Shown: one piece after another, positions 52,293 through 61,778 of the stretch | Position numbering within the stretch: position 1 is the first letter of the stretch | How the letters are laid out: each line of letters starts with the position of its first letter | Assembly: GCA_913062955.1 (NCBI GenBank) | Contig: CAJXZP010000007.1 | Coordinates: forward strand, 29,609 to 93,608 | Direction: 5' to 3' | Source: an uncultured Flavobacteriales bacterium | GTDB taxonomy: Bacteria > Bacteroidota > Bacteroidia > Flavobacteriales_G > Salibacteraceae | Length of the DNA stretch: 64,000 nucleotides | Notes under the pieces: model-generated | What the model was told of the DNA's origin: nothing | What the model saw: only the letters and a program-made list of their open reading frames with translations | The model's database searches: none | Made by a program: the position numbers and the translations under genes

Positions 52293-53637
52293 TCATCTCA
52301 ACTTTAACACTTTTTATTCTTCGCCTATCTGCAGATTCAATGGTAAACAGGTAATTTTCAAACGTTATGGTTTCTCCTTTTAATGGAATACGTCCTTCAA
52401 TTTCTAATACAAACCCCGCCACGCTATCTGCTTCGCCTTTTTTATTCTCAAATTCTTCGCCTTCCACACCTAAAGCTCTGTACATATTAATCAGCGATGT
52501 TTGGCCTTCAAAGACAAAACAATTATCCGATATTTTAGAAAACAATAGATCATCATCATCAAATTCATCGGTAATGTCGCCAACAATTTCCTCAATAACA
52601 TCTTCCAAAGTTACCAATCCAGAAACGCCACCATACTCATCTACTACAATAGCTAAATGAATCTTTTTACTCTGGAACTCCTTTAACAAATTATCCAATT
52701 TCTTGTTCTCCGGCACAAAAAACGGAGGTCTTATTAAGGTTTTCCAATCCAAATCTTCAGCGTCCAAATGAGGCAACAAATCTTTGGCATACAACACCCC
52801 TTTTACCACGTCTATACTATCTTCGTAAATAGGGATTCTTGAAAATTTTGTTTCTTTAATAGTTGCAATTACATCCTGGAATTTTGTACCAATCTCAATT
52901 AAAACGGCTTGGACACGGGGAGTCATAATCTGTTTGACATCTGTATTCCCAAACCTCACCACACCTTCCAAAATCTTCTTATCTTCGGATTCCGTTTTCT
53001 CATCACTTGTTAAATCAACTGCGTGCTGCAGGTCATCTACCGTTACATTGGGCGAACTACTTTTGGAATCCATCTGAAACATTTTTGTCGATTTCACCAA
53101 CAAAGGGGTCAGTCTCGTTTTGACTAAGAAACCATTAACCAAATCCATAAATGGGGCGGTAATTTTCAGCAATTTCAACGGCTGTTTCGCGGCATAGACC
53201 TTTGGAACGACCTCCCCCAGAACCAATAGAACAAATGTAATGAGGACAACATTCACAAAAAACACTTGCGTTGATCCAGAAATCATCCAACCCATCCATT
53301 CCATTTCCTTCGGATCAAATAAGCTGTCCGAAATCAAGGAGGCGAGCAAAATTACGGCTACATTTATGAAATTATTAAAAATCAATATAGTCGCTAATAA
53401 TTCGCGGGACTCTTCTAATAAAGATAGAATAGTTTGCGACAATTTGCTTTGAGATTCTTTTAACTCTGCTACCATACGGGGTGATAACGAAAAGAACGCC
53501 ACCTCTGAACCAGACACCATAGCCGAAAGGATCAAAAGTAAAACCAGAGCCATTCCCATTGGAACGATACTCCAGGTAAGTCCAACAGAATCAATCATCA
53601 CTAAAGGAATGGAGATAAGACTATCCAATGTTTTCAA
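52270..53637 (-). CDS. gldE: GldE, gliding-motility-associated CBS/transporter-associated domain protein
   Basis: 455 residues: an N-terminal DUF21 (CNNM) region with about four membrane segments (VVPKVYAAKQPLKLLKI at its end), paired CBS domains (VKQIMTPRVQAVLIEIGTKF; IHLAIVVDEYGGVSGLVTLE) and a C-terminal CorC/HlyC domain. It belongs to the family of magnesium-linked CNNM proteins, and its position between ssb and gldD identifies it as GldE. The start is a TTG placed directly after the ssb stop; an internal ATG at 53598 is the alternative. Confidence 0.92.
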   Translation of the reverse strand: MKTLDSLISIPLVMIDSVGLTWSIVPMGMALVLLLILSAMVSGSEVAFFSLSPRMVAELKESQSKLSQTILSLLEESRELLATILIFNNFINVAVILLASLISDSLFDPKEMEWMGWMISGSTQVFFVNVVLITFVLLVLGEVVPKVYAAKQPLKLLKITAPFMDLVNGFLVKTRLTPLLVKSTKMFQMDSKSSSPNVTVDDLQHAVDLTSDEKTESEDKKILEGVVRFGNTDVKQIMTPRVQAVLIEIGTKFQDVIATIKETKFSRIPIYEDSIDVVKGVLYAKDLLPHLDAEDLDWKTLIRPPFFVPENKKLDNLLKEFQSKKIHLAIVVDEYGGVSGLVTLEDVIEEIVGDITDEFDDDDLLFSKISDNCFVFEGQTSLINMYRALGVEGEEFENKKGEADSVAGFVLEIEGRIPLKGETITFENYLFTIESADRRRIKSVKVEMNGENNEK

Positions 53638-54096
53638 TTAAAATGGTAGGTCATCTTCATCATCCGATGACAAATTAACACCTCCAGTTGGAGGAGCCGG
53701 CTTTTGGGTTACTGGAGTGACTTGAGGTGGCACCGATCCTTGGTTTGCCACCGTATCAGTTCTACTTCCTAGCATAGTCATGTTATCCGCAACTATCTCC
53801 GTAGCATAACGAGTTTGCTTGTGTTCATCTTCCCAGGACCGGGTTCTCAATTTCCCTTCTATATACACCTGAGACCCCTTTTTTAAATATTTTTCAGCCA
53901 CATTTGCTAAGCCACGCCACATGACAACTCTATGCCATTCGGTATTAGAAATTTTAGCTCCCGTATTTTTATCCGTATAGGACTCAGTAGTAGCTACCGA
54001 AATACGCGCCAAACTTACACCACCTTCAAGCGCTTTTATTTCAGGGTCGTTTCCCAAATGCCCTATTATTATCACCTTATTCACCGATCCAGCCAT
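53638..54096 (-). CDS. ssb: Single-stranded DNA-binding protein
   Basis: 152 residues. An OB-fold (residues 1-108: VNKVIIIGHLGNDPEIKALE, TEWHRVVMWRGLANVAEKYL, GSQVYIEGKLRTRSWED) is followed by a flexible proline/glutamine-rich linker and the acidic tip DDEDDLPF that recruits replication and repair partners. Essential in replication. It lies between mutY and gldE in a repair/gliding gene series that is conserved in Flavobacteriia. Confidence 0.97.
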   Translation of the reverse strand: MAGSVNKVIIIGHLGNDPEIKALEGGVSLARISVATTESYTDKNTGAKISNTEWHRVVMWRGLANVAEKYLKKGSQVYIEGKLRTRSWEDEHKQTRYATEIVADNMTMLGSRTDTVANQGSVPPQVTPVTQKPAPPTGGVNLSSDDEDDLPF

Positions 54097-54133
54097 AGAA
54101 ATATATTTTACACAAAAATATCAATAATATGTT

Positions 54134-55162
54134 CTATTTGAAAAGACTCTTAAATTCCATTGACAAAAATAATTGCTCAATCGATTTTGTTACGGGGAAT
54201 TTCTTTAAATCCTTTACCCCAACCCATTCATAATCATTACCTACATAATCAAATGTATCACCGGTTGCGACCCAAAACCGAAGAAATAACCGTTGATGAG
54301 AAAGAACCCGTTTAGCGGAATACAATTCATAGGATACATCCACCACCAAATCCGTAATTTCTGACCTGACACCTATGGTCTCAATAAGACGGGGTTCAAA
54401 TAAGCCTTGCCAAACATCCCCAGCAGGTCTTTTTCTAAGATACACCCCATTATTAACGATCTTCAAAACATAATTAAAATAACGATTCCTTACTTTGACC
54501 TTCTTTTCCTTTAAGGGCAACACCCCTTGTTTATCATGTTGCTTTGCCCAGCAAGAATTTACAAATATGCAATTCAAACAATCCGGTGATTTAGGAGTAC
54601 AAACTCCAGAACCCATATCCATAAGTGCCTGATTAAAATCTCCTGGTCTAAATTGGGAAATCGCCTCATTTGCTAATCCCTGGATAATTTTCATACCCTT
54701 GGTGGAATTCACCGCTTCTTCCACACCAAAATACCTAGCCAAGACTCGTTGAACATTCCCATCTACAGCAGCTACAACCTCCCCGAAACAGACGGAGGCT
54801 ACTTCCGCTGCGATGTAAGGCCCAACCCCTTTCAGCTTTATCATTTCTTGATAAGAAGCAGGCATTTTACCTCCCAACTCATTCATCACGTATTTGGCAG
54901 AAAAAAGCAGATTTCTCGCTCGCGAATAATACCCAAGACCTTGCCATTTTTTTAGGACTTCATCCTCATTTGCATCCGCTAAGGCACCAACATCCGGGAA
55001 TTTTTTTATAAAGGCATTAAAATAGGGTAACCCTTGACTTATTCTTGTTTGTTGAAATACTACTTCTGCTATCCAGATAACATACGGATTATCAGAATTT
55101 CGCCACGGCAAATCTCTTTTATTCACATCGTACCAATTCAATAATTTGGAAGAAAAATTCAT
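54134..55162 (-). CDS. mutY: A/G-specific adenine glycosylase MutY
   Basis: Removes adenine mispaired with 8-oxoguanine. 342 residues: helix-hairpin-helix with LKGVGPYIAAEVASVCFGE, the catalytic aspartate in AAVDGNVQRVLARYFG, and the iron-sulfur cluster ligands C-x6-C-x2-C-x5-C in CTPKSPDCLNCIFVNSC. The C-terminal NUDIX-like domain that reads 8-oxoG is present (VLKIVNNGVYLRKRPAGDVW). It starts the minus-strand series mutY-ssb-gldE-gldD. Confidence 0.96.
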   Translation of the reverse strand: MNFSSKLLNWYDVNKRDLPWRNSDNPYVIWIAEVVFQQTRISQGLPYFNAFIKKFPDVGALADANEDEVLKKWQGLGYYSRARNLLFSAKYVMNELGGKMPASYQEMIKLKGVGPYIAAEVASVCFGEVVAAVDGNVQRVLARYFGVEEAVNSTKGMKIIQGLANEAISQFRPGDFNQALMDMGSGVCTPKSPDCLNCIFVNSCWAKQHDKQGVLPLKEKKVKVRNRYFNYVLKIVNNGVYLRKRPAGDVWQGLFEPRLIETIGVRSEITDLVVDVSYELYSAKRVLSHQRLFLRFWVATGDTFDYVGNDYEWVGVKDLKKFPVTKSIEQLFLSMEFKSLFK

Positions 55163-55210
55163 AAAAGCTAAAATATACTTAAAATCGGGTTAGTAATTAA
55201 AAAAAACGAG

Positions 55211-55218
55211 TATCTTTG
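55211..55218 (+). promoter_or_regulatory. -7 box of the HU gene
   Basis: TATCTTTG followed by CCGCC, 44 bases before the ATG at 55263; a perfect TAnnTTTG match. Confidence 0.6.
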
Positions 55219-55262
55219 CCGCCCTTAAAAAAGATAAATAAGTAATTTTTAAAGAGTTAGAA

Positions 55263-55550
55263 ATGACTAAAGCAGATATAGTATCACAAGTTTCGGATAA
55301 AACAGGAATTGAAAAAGCACAAGTATTAGCTACAGTTGAAGCTTATATGGAAGCTGTAAAAGACGCATTGAGCGAAGGGGAAAATGTTTACTTTAGAGGT
55401 TTTGGAAGCTTTATCGTTAAAGAGCGTGCTGAAAAAACTGGTAGAAACATTTCTAAAAACACAACAATCATTATTCCAGCTCACAATATACCGGCATTTA
55501 AACCGGCTAAAACTTTTGTGAACAAAGTTAAGGATAACGTAACTGTTTAA
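55263..55550 (+). CDS. HU-family DNA-binding protein
   Basis: 95-residue histone-like protein that bends and compacts DNA as a dimer. MTKADIVSQVSDKTGIEKAQ and GENVYFRGFGSFIVKERAEK are the standard HU stretches; GRNISKNTTIIIPAHNIPAFKPAK holds the DNA-intercalating arm, here with isoleucine-proline in place of the usual NP motif context. Strong promoter and a leader of roughly 40 bases. Downstream lies the tiny basic protein gene and then rng. Confidence 0.96.
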   Translation: MTKADIVSQVSDKTGIEKAQVLATVEAYMEAVKDALSEGENVYFRGFGSFIVKERAEKTGRNISKNTTIIIPAHNIPAFKPAKTFVNKVKDNVTV

Positions 55551-55673
55551 TTTAACAATTAAGCACCACCACCATTCCCTTCTAAAGGGAGCAAAAAGAA
55601 CTAATAATCTTTGGATGTTTCAAGACAGCTAAAGAGGTAGAATTTATAAACAACTTCATAAAATTCAGTAAGT

Positions 55674-55766
55674 ATGCCTTGCGGAAAAAAGAGAAAAAGA
55701 CATAAGATGTCAACGCACAAGCGTAAGAAACGTCTAAGAAAGAACAGACATAAGAAGAAGAAATAA
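55674..55766 (+). CDS. 30-residue basic AURKAIP1/COX24-like protein
   Basis: A 31-codon frame (ATG to TAA) encodes MPCGKKRKRHKMSTHKRKKR followed by LRKNRHKKKK. About two thirds of the residues are lysine, arginine or histidine. The HKMSTHKRKKRLRKNRHKKK segment corresponds to the domain shared with mitochondrial mS38 (AURKAIP1/COX24), a ribosomal small-subunit protein, and near-identical mini-proteins occur between HU and rng in other Bacteroidota. It is too short for ordinary ORF calling. Ribosome association is an inference from the domain and composition. A hairpin terminator follows at 55797. Confidence 0.82.
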   Translation: MPCGKKRKRHKMSTHKRKKRLRKNRHKKKK

Positions 55767-55796
55767 TTTCTCTTCCGACATCTTAAATTCAATTTG

Positions 55797-55831
55797 ATAA
55801 TGCTACCTCCTAGCGGGGTAGCATTATTTTG
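55797..55831 (+). terminator. Terminator after the mini-protein gene
   Basis: ATAATGCTACC (55797-55807), 9-base loop, GGTAGCATTAT (55817-55827) followed by TTTTG. Confidence 0.82.
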
Positions 55832-55884
55832 TATTTCTACCTTTTGAAGGTTGTATTGAAGCATTTCATACAAAAAACAAAAAG

Positions 55885-57447
55885 GTGAACAACGAGCTTG
55901 TTATAAACGTGACTGCTGGCCAGGTCAAAGTTGCGTTATTAGAAGATAAGCGTCTTGTTGAATTACACCAAGAAAAAAACGATAGTGAGTATGCTGTGGG
56001 CGACCTATACATTGGTAGGTTAAAAAAACTAGTCCCAGGGCTCAATGCTGCATTTATCGATGTGGGGTACGAAAAGGATGGCTTTTTGCACTATTTTGAC
56101 TTAGGTCCGTTAGCGGATAATGTTCAAAAGTATACCCGCATCGTAAGACATGGTGGAGCATCAAATTCAAGCTTAGCAGATTTTAAGCTGGAACCCGACA
56201 TTAACAAGGGCGGAAACGTTAAGGATGTATTAAAACAAGGCCAGGAAATTTTGGTCCAAATTGCGAAGGAACCGATTTCCACCAAGGGCCCTAGGCTTTC
56301 TTTGGAATTAAGTATTGCAGGACGATATATCGTATTAGTACCTTTTACCGATAGAATTTCAATTTCTTCAAAATTGAAGGACCGTAAAGAAAAGGAACGA
56401 CTTAGACGATTAATCAAAAGCATAAAGCCTAAGAACTTTGGAATCATTGTACGAACTGTTGCTCAAGGTAAAAAAGTTGCGGAGTTAGACCGTGATCTTA
56501 AAAACCTATTGGGTAAATGGGACCGTGCACATTCAGCATTACAAGGAGTAACCAAACTTCCCGTACGTGTACTGGGTGAATTAGATAAAACAACTTCAAT
56601 TCTTAGGGATCTTCTAAATGAATCATTCAATAGCATTTATGTGGATGATCCGGAATATTTCAAAGAATTAGAATCATTCCTTCGGACTATAGCACCGGAT
56701 AAAGTGGATATATTGAAACTTTATAAAGGCACGAAGGTTAATATAATGGACTATTACGGTGTGGAGAAAGCAATAAAACATTCTTTTGGTAAAAATGTTA
56801 CCATGAAAAGTGGTGCCTATTTAATTATAGAGCACACCGAGGCGTTACACGTTGTGGATGTAAATAGTGGTAATACTGCCAAAAAAGAGGTCTCTCAAGA
56901 AGATAATGCATTACGTGTTAATCTAGAGGCTGCAGAGGAAGTAGCTAGACAATTACGTTTACGAGACTTGGGTGGAATTATTGTCATTGACTTTATCGAT
57001 ATGGTGAAAGCAGAAAACCGCAAGATGCTGTTTAATCGTATGACCGAAGCCATGGCCAACGACCGTTCAAAACACTATATACTACCTCCAAGTAAGTTTG
57101 GTTTGATTCAAATCACACGCCAACGTGTACGTCCAGAAATGGAGATTAAGACGACCGAAACCATTCCAAATAAGGATGGTGGAACTATGGAGGTCCGAGC
57201 GACCATCTTAATTATTGATGAGATAGTCAACCGTTTGGAACGCCTAATTGAAGTGGATAATGAAACTGTTGTTTGTATAAAAGCACATCCCTTTGTGGAA
57301 GCTTATTTTAAGACCAACAAAATGAAATTTCAAGTGCAATGGTTACTTAAATACAAGAAATGGATAAAGGTTTTACCTAGAACATCTTACCCATTAATGC
57401 AATACAAAATTGTAAACTCCAAAGGCGAAGAATTAAACGTTTCGTAG
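55885..57447 (+). CDS. rng: Ribonuclease G/E family endoribonuclease
   Basis: Cytosolic endonuclease acting in rRNA processing and mRNA decay. 520 residues from a GTG start, the length of RNase G rather than full RNase E. Features: S1-like domain (GDLYIGRLKKLVPGLNAAFI DVGYEKDGFLH), sensor region KGPRLSLELSIAGRYIVL, and the DNase I-like catalytic core with HVVDVNSGN, DLGGIIVIDFIDM and FGLIQITRQRVRP. The C-terminal scaffold of RNase E is absent. It is downstream of a terminator and upstream of recX. Confidence 0.95.
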   Translation: MNNELVINVTAGQVKVALLEDKRLVELHQEKNDSEYAVGDLYIGRLKKLVPGLNAAFIDVGYEKDGFLHYFDLGPLADNVQKYTRIVRHGGASNSSLADFKLEPDINKGGNVKDVLKQGQEILVQIAKEPISTKGPRLSLELSIAGRYIVLVPFTDRISISSKLKDRKEKERLRRLIKSIKPKNFGIIVRTVAQGKKVAELDRDLKNLLGKWDRAHSALQGVTKLPVRVLGELDKTTSILRDLLNESFNSIYVDDPEYFKELESFLRTIAPDKVDILKLYKGTKVNIMDYYGVEKAIKHSFGKNVTMKSGAYLIIEHTEALHVVDVNSGNTAKKEVSQEDNALRVNLEAAEEVARQLRLRDLGGIIVIDFIDMVKAENRKMLFNRMTEAMANDRSKHYILPPSKFGLIQITRQRVRPEMEIKTTETIPNKDGGTMEVRATILIIDEIVNRLERLIEVDNETVVCIKAHPFVEAYFKTNKMKFQVQWLLKYKKWIKVLPRTSYPLMQYKIVNSKGEELNVS

Positions 57448-57465
57448 ATTTGTTTCTTTGAAAAC

Positions 57466-57939
57466 ATGTCAAAAGAAGTTTACACCATAACACAAGCTCT
57501 TGATAAGTGCATGAAATATTGTTCTTATCAAGAGCGTTGTCAAAAAGAAGTTAGAGACAAGCTAACTACCTTTAACCTAACTTACGAACAAATAGAACAT
57601 GTTATTTCCGAGTTAATCGTCCAAAACTTTCTGAATGAAGAACGATTTGCCGAAACTTTTGCCCGAGGAAAATTTAGAATTAAAGGATGGGGTAAGAAAA
57701 AGATCACACTCGCTTTAAAACAAAAAGAAATATCAGAGTATTGTATTCGCAAGGGTCTTATACAAATAGAGGAGAAGGACTATTTAGCTTATCTTTCAAA
57801 GCTGATAGAAAAAACCTATTTAAAAAACAAAGGGTTATCCGAATTTCAACGCACAGCAAAAACTGCCCAGTACATAATTGGTAGAGGATATGAACCTTCC
57901 ATGGTATGGGATGAACTAAAAAACTATACAAATGATTAA
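57466..57939 (+). CDS. recX: Regulatory protein RecX
   Basis: 157 residues of tandem three-helix repeats that bind and modulate RecA filaments. Landmarks: ALDKCMKYCSYQERCQKEVR, ISELIVQNFLNEERFAETFA and RGKFRIKGWGKKKITLALKQ, plus AQYIIGRGYEPSMVWDELK at the end. recA is not in the window. The 3' end overlaps the start of prfB by 8 bases, so translation of the two is linked. Confidence 0.92.
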   Translation: MSKEVYTITQALDKCMKYCSYQERCQKEVRDKLTTFNLTYEQIEHVISELIVQNFLNEERFAETFARGKFRIKGWGKKKITLALKQKEISEYCIRKGLIQIEEKDYLAYLSKLIEKTYLKNKGLSEFQRTAKTAQYIIGRGYEPSMVWDELKNYTND

Positions 57940-59039
57940 TGCAGATAACTTAAAAAGTTTGCAAGAACGCTTGATAGCGTTGAGGGGGTACCTTTGACGT
58001 TGAACAAAAGTTGATTCAAGTAAACGAAGAAGAAAAGAAAACCCAAGATCCTGAATTTTGGAACGACCCTAAAAAAGCCGAAAAAATCCTTAAAGAAATA
58101 AAACGCATAAAATTTTGGGTAAACGCTTATCAGGAGCTCGAAACACTTTTCAATGATATTGAAGTTCTTTTTGAATTTTCTCAGATGGGAGAAAATGTGG
58201 ATTCGGACATCGATACAGGTCATAAGAGCCTTTTAAAGGCATTGGAGGAACTGGAGTTCAAAAACATGTTGTCGAGCGAGGAGGATGCTCTTAGTGCTGT
58301 TTTAGAGATCAACCCAGGAGCAGGAGGAACAGAGAGTCAAGATTGGGCATCTATGCTTATGCGGATGTATATTATGTGGGCAGAGAAGCATGGTTTGAAG
58401 GTCAAAGAAATCGATTACCAAAAAGGGGAGGAAGCAGGAATAAAATCCGTAGCCCTAGAAATCCAAGGTGATTTTGCCTATGGAAAACTTAAAGGTGAAA
58501 ACGGAGTACATAGATTGGTACGCATCTCTCCTTTTGATTCCAATGCACGAAGACATACCAGTTTTTCATCCGTATATGTTTACCCACTGATTGATGAAAC
58601 TATTGAAATTGAAGTAAAACCCGGTGATATCAGCTGGGATACCTTTCGTTCTGGTGGTGCAGGGGGACAAAATGTGAATAAAGTAGAAACGGGAGTTCGA
58701 CTAGAGCATAAACCCTCTGGAATCCTTATTCGTAATACCGAAAGCAGGTCACAACTACAGAATAAAGAAAATGCCATTAAACTACTAAAGTCCAAGTTAT
58801 ACGAGTTGGAAATTAGAAAACGACAAGAAGAAAAGGATGTCATTGAGGGAAACAAAATGAAAATTGAATGGGGGTCACAAATTCGGAACTACGTGCTTCA
58901 TCCGTATAAGTTAATTAAAGATTTACGAACCAATTTTGAAACTTCCAATACTCAAAGTGTCTTGGATGGAGGATTAGATCCATTCATCAAAGATTACTTG
59001 ATGAAATATGGTAAAGGGGCCATCCAAGAAGAAAATTAA
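57932..59039 (+). CDS. prfB: Peptide chain release factor 2, expressed by programmed +1 frameshift
   Basis: Terminates translation at UGA and UAA. The first frame starts at the ATG at 57932 ([20 protein letters not shown] then Leu) and hits an in-frame UGA at 57995-57997. The context AGGGGGTACCTTTGAC (57983-57998) is the classical RF2 recoding signal: an internal Shine-Dalgarno sequence, then CUU-UGA-C. Slipping +1 continues [15 protein letters not shown] to the stop at 59039, giving about 368 residues, the normal RF2 length. Other landmarks: the discriminator region [15 protein letters not shown] and the hydrolysis motif [15 protein letters not shown] near residue 244. Calling it from 58011 would lose the N-terminus. 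Confidence 0.96.
57983..57998 (+). promoter_or_regulatory. RF2 autoregulatory frameshift site
   Basis: AGGGGG (internal anti-SD-binding sequence), spacer TAC, slippery CUU, stop UGA, then C. Low RF2 lengthens the pause at UGA and favours the +1 slip, so the protein sets its own level. Confidence 0.95.
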
Positions 59040-59044
59040 CATTT

Positions 59045-59080
59045 AAAAAAAAGGGAGATCATTAACATCTCCTTTTTTTT
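59045..59080. terminator. Terminator between prfB and the type-B T9SS gene
   Basis: GGAGAT (59054-59059), 7-base loop, ATCTCC (59067-59072), embedded in A8 and T8 runs; usable on both strands. Confidence 0.88.
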
Positions 59081-61685
59081 ATCTCATTAAATTAAGCTCT
59101 CCTGTTTTCTCCACCCTAATTCCAAATTCCTGATAGGCCGAAACATAACTTATTCGCCAAACATAAATACCCATTTGACCATATTCCCCATCAATTTTCC
59201 CATCCCAACCTACATTAGGTTGATTAGTTTTAAAAATTAATGCGCCCCATTTATCATAAATCCAAAAGCCATACTCCTTAAATTCTTGATCCGATACTGG
59301 ATAAAAAACATCATTTCGATTATCTCCATTGGGAGTAAAGGAACTCGGAATATATACATTATCACAATCTTGAAATTCCAAATAAACTTGATCCACCACA
59401 GAACCACAATTATTTGTGACTTCTACTTCATATTCACCTGTTTCAGTCGCTTTATATTCAACTCCCTTGGAACCATCCTGCCATTCATAGGTTGCATTCG
59501 GAAAAGGAGTACTTCCTTCTAAAAGAGAAACGGTTTGTCCATCACAAATAAATTGATCTGGGCCTAACTCAACCACAGGTAGAACCCCTGGCGAAAAATA
59601 AACCGTATCACTGTTTCCAACACAACTTCCATCTAAGGCATCTATTCGAACCCAATACAAACCCGTTTCAAATATATTAATGGTTGGAGTGGTCGCTCCA
59701 TTACTCCATAAATAACTATATCCAGCAATGGAAACCTCTGGATCAAGAATCACCAATTGACCTTGACATACAAAATCGTCATCACCTAATTCTGGTTGAG
59801 CACGTTCCAAGGCAAGGATATTCATTGTACTTGAAGCAAAACAATTACTTGTTTTATCCGAAACTAAAACCGTAAACGTCCCGAAATTTGTCGCATTAAT
59901 GACACCTGTTGTTTGCCCTGTATTCCATAAAAAGTCAAAATTATTAGATGGTAATAAGGTGGTGGCATCCAAAAAGTGAACGACAGTGTCATCTTCACAA
60001 TAGGTAACATCACTGCCCAAATTAACAATGGGTGTTGGGTTTTCGGTCACGGTTACAGAATCACTATTTTCACAACCATTGCCATCCGTAACAGTAACTC
60101 CAAATGTTCCAGCCGAACTTACACCCAAAATCTGTCCCGATGAACCATCTGTCCAGATATAGGAATCATACAACCCTGCATTCAATACTTTTGTAAAACT
60201 TACCCCTTGACAATAATAATCGTCAGGACCCAAGTTTGGACTCGGTAAAAGATTTCTCAACACAGATAAGTTATCACTATTCTGACACCCCCTAATATCG
60301 GTTACGGTAACAGAATACGCGCTGGCAACAGCTCCAATGGTAATGGTGTTGGTAATTGCACCCGTACTCCATAAATAAGCATCAAATAAACCCGGGTTTA
60401 GTAGCGTAGTGAAAGGTAAACCAAAACAGAACGAAGTATCATTCCCCAAATCAGGAATTGGAAGCGTAAAAGTCGTTAAGTTTAGGGTATCTGAATTTAC
60501 ACAACCAATATTATCAGTAATCGTAACGGAATAATCCACATTGATATCCGAAACAAGTCCGGAGTTGGCAACAATACTAATGGTTTGGTTGGTTGAACCA
60601 GTAGACCACAGATAGGAAACAATTGATCCTCCTGGATTTCCTGCATTTAAGTTATATCCAAGGTTTGCACATATAGAATCATTGGGTCCCAAATTGAGAT
60701 AAGGAACCATTTGAATTTCCAAGTGCATCGTATCTGATGCTAAGCAACCATTAACATCGCGTACTTCCACCCAGTGATTACCCGTAGTATCGTAGGTGGA
60801 GGTTTGCGTAACATCTCCATTACTCCATAAATATGAATTGAAACCCATATTCGCATCTAACAATTTGGTGTTCCCTTCACACAAAGTATCATTTACTCCA
60901 ATATTAACAGTTGGAGTAGGAAAAAAGGCAAGAACAAAAGAGTCGCTACCTACACATGTATTTGAATCCGTTACCGTAACCGAGTATGTAGTTACTTGTT
61001 TAACGCTTATTGAATCCAAAGTATCACCCGTACTCCAATTATAATTTAAAAAACCGAAACCTGCATTTAATGTCATAGAATCACCATCACAAATTGAACC
61101 CGTCACCCCTAAATTAATCACGGGTATTGTATCCACTGAAACTAGAATTGAATCCTCTCCAACACACGTATTTGTATCCGTAACTGTAACAAAATACCAT
61201 CCCGCAGTATTCACCGTTAAAGAATCATCGGAAATAGTACTACCTGACCAATTATAAGACACAAAACCAAACGGTGCTCTCAAAACCCCCTGATTTCCAT
61301 CACAAAAAACAGTATCTGAAGCCGACAAATCAGGAATTGGATTCACTCTATCGGTAACATTATAAGTTAGCACACATGCCGAAGGAGCACCAATTGCGGA
61401 AATGGTAATGGTAAAGGTTCCCCCGTTCACTAAAGTCAATAAGGGCCCATTCACCCCTGTACTCCAGGTATAAGCAGTTGCAGGAGTGGTTCCAGTTACC
61501 GTAGCATTCAAAACCAATGCCCCCGGATTAGGCGCACATAACTCATGAACCAACCCTTGAGTAGGCTCGCCAGTTATCCCAAAAAAGGAGGTGCAATCTT
61601 GAGACAATGCTAGGTTTCCTTGAATAAAGAAAATAGCAAAAAAGAATATATTTCTAACAGAAAAACCGGTGGTAAATTTCATCAT
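59079..61685 (-). CDS. Large secreted repeat protein with T9SS type-B (gliding-motility-associated) C-terminal domain
   Basis: 868 residues. A signal peptide (IFFFAIFFIQGNLALSQ) is followed by about nine units of 70-80 residues resembling PKD/Ig-like adhesive domains; each has N-L-G-x-x-x-x-x-C, then Y-x-W-S-x-G or similar, and V-x-V-T-D-x-x-x-C (TVTDTNTCVGEDSILVSVD, SVTVTDSNTCVGSDSF, SVTITDNIGCVNSDTL). Residues about 780-868 are the type-B sorting domain: IPSSFTPNGDNRNDVFYPVS, FWIYDKWGALIFKT, NVGWDGKIDGEYGQMGIYVW. It should be placed on the cell surface through T9SS, probably as an adhesin. Transcribed alone. Confidence 0.9.
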   Translation of the reverse strand: MMKFTTGFSVRNIFFFAIFFIQGNLALSQDCTSFFGITGEPTQGLVHELCAPNPGALVLNATVTGTTPATAYTWSTGVNGPLLTLVNGGTFTITISAIGAPSACVLTYNVTDRVNPIPDLSASDTVFCDGNQGVLRAPFGFVSYNWSGSTISDDSLTVNTAGWYFVTVTDTNTCVGEDSILVSVDTIPVINLGVTGSICDGDSMTLNAGFGFLNYNWSTGDTLDSISVKQVTTYSVTVTDSNTCVGSDSFVLAFFPTPTVNIGVNDTLCEGNTKLLDANMGFNSYLWSNGDVTQTSTYDTTGNHWVEVRDVNGCLASDTMHLEIQMVPYLNLGPNDSICANLGYNLNAGNPGGSIVSYLWSTGSTNQTISIVANSGLVSDINVDYSVTITDNIGCVNSDTLNLTTFTLPIPDLGNDTSFCFGLPFTTLLNPGLFDAYLWSTGAITNTITIGAVASAYSVTVTDIRGCQNSDNLSVLRNLLPSPNLGPDDYYCQGVSFTKVLNAGLYDSYIWTDGSSGQILGVSSAGTFGVTVTDGNGCENSDSVTVTENPTPIVNLGSDVTYCEDDTVVHFLDATTLLPSNNFDFLWNTGQTTGVINATNFGTFTVLVSDKTSNCFASSTMNILALERAQPELGDDDFVCQGQLVILDPEVSIAGYSYLWSNGATTPTINIFETGLYWVRIDALDGSCVGNSDTVYFSPGVLPVVELGPDQFICDGQTVSLLEGSTPFPNATYEWQDGSKGVEYKATETGEYEVEVTNNCGSVVDQVYLEFQDCDNVYIPSSFTPNGDNRNDVFYPVSDQEFKEYGFWIYDKWGALIFKTNQPNVGWDGKIDGEYGQMGIYVWRISYVSAYQEFGIRVEKTGELNLMR

Positions 61686-61778
61686 TATTTAAGTATACAC
61701 TAGCTACAAAGAAAATCTTTTTTCTTAATAATTATATGGACGTGGGTTCTTATTTTCGGTTGCCTAAAAATAAGCCAA

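Noticed and set aside
55601..55873. 90-codon minus-strand open frame opposite the mini-protein gene
   Set aside because: Its cysteine/leucine/phenylalanine-rich product is the antisense image of the lysine/arginine-rich mini-protein on the plus strand.
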